In this document: piece by piece, positions 62,618 to 64,000 of the stretch
Position numbering within the stretch: position 1 is the stretch's first letter
How the letters are laid out: each line of letters opens with the position of its first letter
NCBI RefSeq assembly: GCF_000269865.1
Contig: NZ_AKKV01000030.1
Coordinates: forward strand, 168,828 to 232,827
Direction: 5' to 3'
DNA from: Fictibacillus macauensis ZFHKF-1
GTDB taxonomy: Bacteria > Bacillota > Bacilli > Bacillales > Fictibacillaceae
Length of the DNA stretch: 64,000 nt
Notes under the pieces: generated by a model
The model's database searches: none
Told to the model about the DNA's origin: nothing
What the model saw: only the letters and a program-made list of their open reading frames with translations
Program-made: the position numbers and the translations under genes

Positions 62618-63277
62618 TCAAGTTTTTCTCTTTGTATTTTCATATTCTGACTCGATCATATGGAAGGATTCTTTGTAGTAATTCTCATCTGGTTGGTAGA
62701 TTGAAGTTTCCGGATTAAAATCAATTGGTTTGTTGTATGCGTTTTCCGCTGTGATTAAGTGCCAATCCCAGTAGTTGTTTCCCTGCACCATAATAAAACG
62801 TTCAATAAACATTTCAAAATTGCATTGAAGGTACGTTGGTTCATTCATGTCGCATAGCTCTGCAAAAAGTAGATAATTCGATTTCCTGCCTTTTGCTTTA
62901 TTTAAGTCCATGTAAATGTATCCGGTATACGAATCATGGTAGGCGAGTGGAAGCCAATGATTCGGAAGCTCTAAAGCTTGCAGCCCATCAATGACAGTAG
63001 GAATGTGTTCTAATGGGAATATCTCAAGACCCATGCTATATTCTGTTTGAAAGAGATTGGCTCCATTATGTACTTTTAAAAAATCAGTATAATCAGGTGG
63101 GAGCTCTTTTTGTAGTGACTTTTCAAAATCTAGAATGGCAGCACTACTAATACCTTCAGAGAAGCTGCAAGATTCTTTAACCACTTCTCCTTCATCATCC
63201 TGATTATAAATAAACCCATTTCCTAACTCTAAACGTTTTTTCAGCCCATTTAGGGCGTTTCTACAATACGGGTTCAT
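62618..63277 (-). CDS. SMI1/KNR4-family protein (possible toxin immunity protein)
   Basis: This 219-residue protein has the SMI1/KNR4 pattern: DFEKSLQKELPPDYTDFLKVHNGAN split at LPPDY (about residues 50-75), IFPLEHIP, then WLPLAYHDSYTGYIYMDL. In bacilli this fold is typical of immunity proteins against polymorphic toxins, for example beside LXG toxins. No toxin gene is complete in the window; the region to the right is non-coding for 650 nt and then contains the tail of another minus-strand frame. GGAGAG is 10 nt before the ATG. Confidence 0.8.
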   Translation of the reverse strand: MNPYCRNALNGLKKRLELGNGFIYNQDDEGEVVKESCSFSEGISSAAILDFEKSLQKELPPDYTDFLKVHNGANLFQTEYSMGLEIFPLEHIPTVIDGLQALELPNHWLPLAYHDSYTGYIYMDLNKAKGRKSNYLLFAELCDMNEPTYLQCNFEMFIERFIMVQGNNYWDWHLITAENAYNKPIDFNPETSIYQPDENYYKESFHMIESEYENTKRKT

Positions 63278-63925
63278 AAGGTAACATCTCTCCGCTTATT
63301 AAAAGTAGGTTCAGAACCGACTCACAGTTTTTGGTTTTAAATCTCTAGTGGCAAATTGAATATAGGCGATCATGACAGCTGCTATGTTCATTGCACGAAT
63401 CAAACAGTTATTTGAGCGCCATACTCATATAGGAAATTTAGGTGGAGGCATTTTAAACTGATAATTACATCATCATTTAGCGGCCATCTCATGGCGATGG
63501 ATTACACAACTTTCCAGTATCATATTAATTTCTTCATCGTTCATTTCCGTTACCCCATTGCTAGAATTGATCTGCTAGTTCGCGATCAGAAAAGGGTTCT
63601 TATATATATGTTGCGCCTCTTCCACATTTACCCTTTTATATAGTTTATATAAAAAGGAAATAAATTGGTATATGACATTCGTGCTAGATTGTGTGATTAA
63701 TCCTAAATAAAAAAATGGACCTTTATAGTCCGCAATTGCTCATTATACGACGCATTTCCATTGAACTTGTTTTTTGCAATGAAAAATCAGACAAAAAATG
63801 TAAAGTTTTATACACCTAAAGCAGAGGCTGATTCTTAAAGAAAGATTCAAACGATCTGTTAATTTTTTAATAAGCGAAAGGCCTCAGAAAAATTCTGAAT
63901 CCCTCTGCCTATTTATTAAATAGTA
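63278..63925. other. AT-rich intergenic stretch without supported genes
   Basis: About 650 nt with stop codons in all frames. It holds a 29-codon plus-strand frame (63372-63461) with no ribosome site, and small inverted repeats near 63718-63731. It may be decayed coding sequence. Confidence 0.55.
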
Positions 63926-64000
63926 TCAACGGTCAGGATTTCCTAGCACTTCGTCCTTCCAGATAAACACTAATTCCCTGAACTGATCCGTTTCCATTGT
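63926..64000 (-). CDS. C-terminal end of a gene continuing beyond the window
   Basis: The last 75 nt on the minus strand are open and encode TMETDQFRELVFIWKDEVLG followed by NPDR and a stop. The composition is protein-like (Trp, mixed charge). An ATG occurs at its second codon but no ribosome site can be seen, so this is more likely the tail of a longer gene. It lies upstream of the SMI1 gene on the same strand, where a toxin gene would be expected. Family not recognised. Confidence 0.4.
   Translation of the reverse strand, partial: TMETDQFRELVFIWKDEVLGNPDR

Noticed and set aside
63372..63461. 29-codon plus-strand frame
   Set aside because: No ribosome site, no recognisable family, and it lies in a stretch with stops in all frames.
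63718..63731. Short hairpin as a terminator on the minus strand
   Set aside because: The stem is only 4-5 bp, too weak to support despite the following T-run.

Overview
The window looks like a chromosomal stretch of a low-to-moderate GC Gram-positive bacterium, most likely a Bacillaceae member. The evidence is AGGAGG-type ribosome binding sites, frequent TTG/GTG starts, cre-like catabolite sites, BceRSAB and HssRS-HrtAB modules, lipobox-bearing ABC receptors and a Fur-controlled iron importer. I cannot name the species. There are no rRNA or tRNA genes, no prophage and no integrase; nearly everything is transport, sensing and accessory metabolism.

Left part (1-21.4 kb): the 5' part of a YhjX-like MFS carrier; a Cache-domain chemoreceptor; a melibiose-type sugar locus (AraC regulator divergent from melA and a YidK-like symporter, with a cre over the promoter); an orphan Z1-domain helicase-like ATPase; a bceRSAB peptide-antibiotic sensing and detoxification module with its operator; a YdcZ/Crp/YdcZ operon; a glutamine-type ABC importer (glnHPQ); and a class III CoA-transferase.

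Middle (21.4-41.7 kb): a four-gene sugar module (ribokinase-like, aldose-epimerase-like, FucP-like, LacI) that resembles the deoxyribose deoK/deoX/deoP set; an SdpI-like protein; a Nudix hydrolase; an operon of HscC-type Hsp70, J-like TPR membrane protein and DUF1266 protein; a GC-rich repeat element; a secreted beta-helix protein; a SEC-C protein; a PLD-helicase coupled to a MazG-like pyrophosphohydrolase; and a secreted protein plus lipoprotein pair.

Right part (41.8-64 kb): hrtBA-hssSR heme detoxification with a recognisable HssR direct repeat; two tandem TcaA-like zinc-ribbon membrane proteins with duplicated upstream regions; a YegS-like lipid kinase; a second, larger copy of the GC-rich repeat element; a divergent EamA transporter/MocR pair; fbpABC-type iron uptake behind a perfect Fur box; a Dus enzyme; a small XRE regulator; a CPBP protease coupled to a kinase gene that carries an in-frame stop; a VOC protein; and an orphan SMI1/KNR4 protein. 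The last ~0.7 kb is mostly non-coding and ends with the tail of a minus-strand frame.

The strongest unexplained items are the two related GC-rich elements (about 0.5 and 1.2 kb). They are bounded by an inverted CTGGGACATAA-type end, carry a conserved hairpin and are built on an exact 21-nt period. The HscC/J-like/DUF1266 operon comes next, then the two unplaced nucleic-acid ATPase loci (Z1, and PLD-helicase with MazG).
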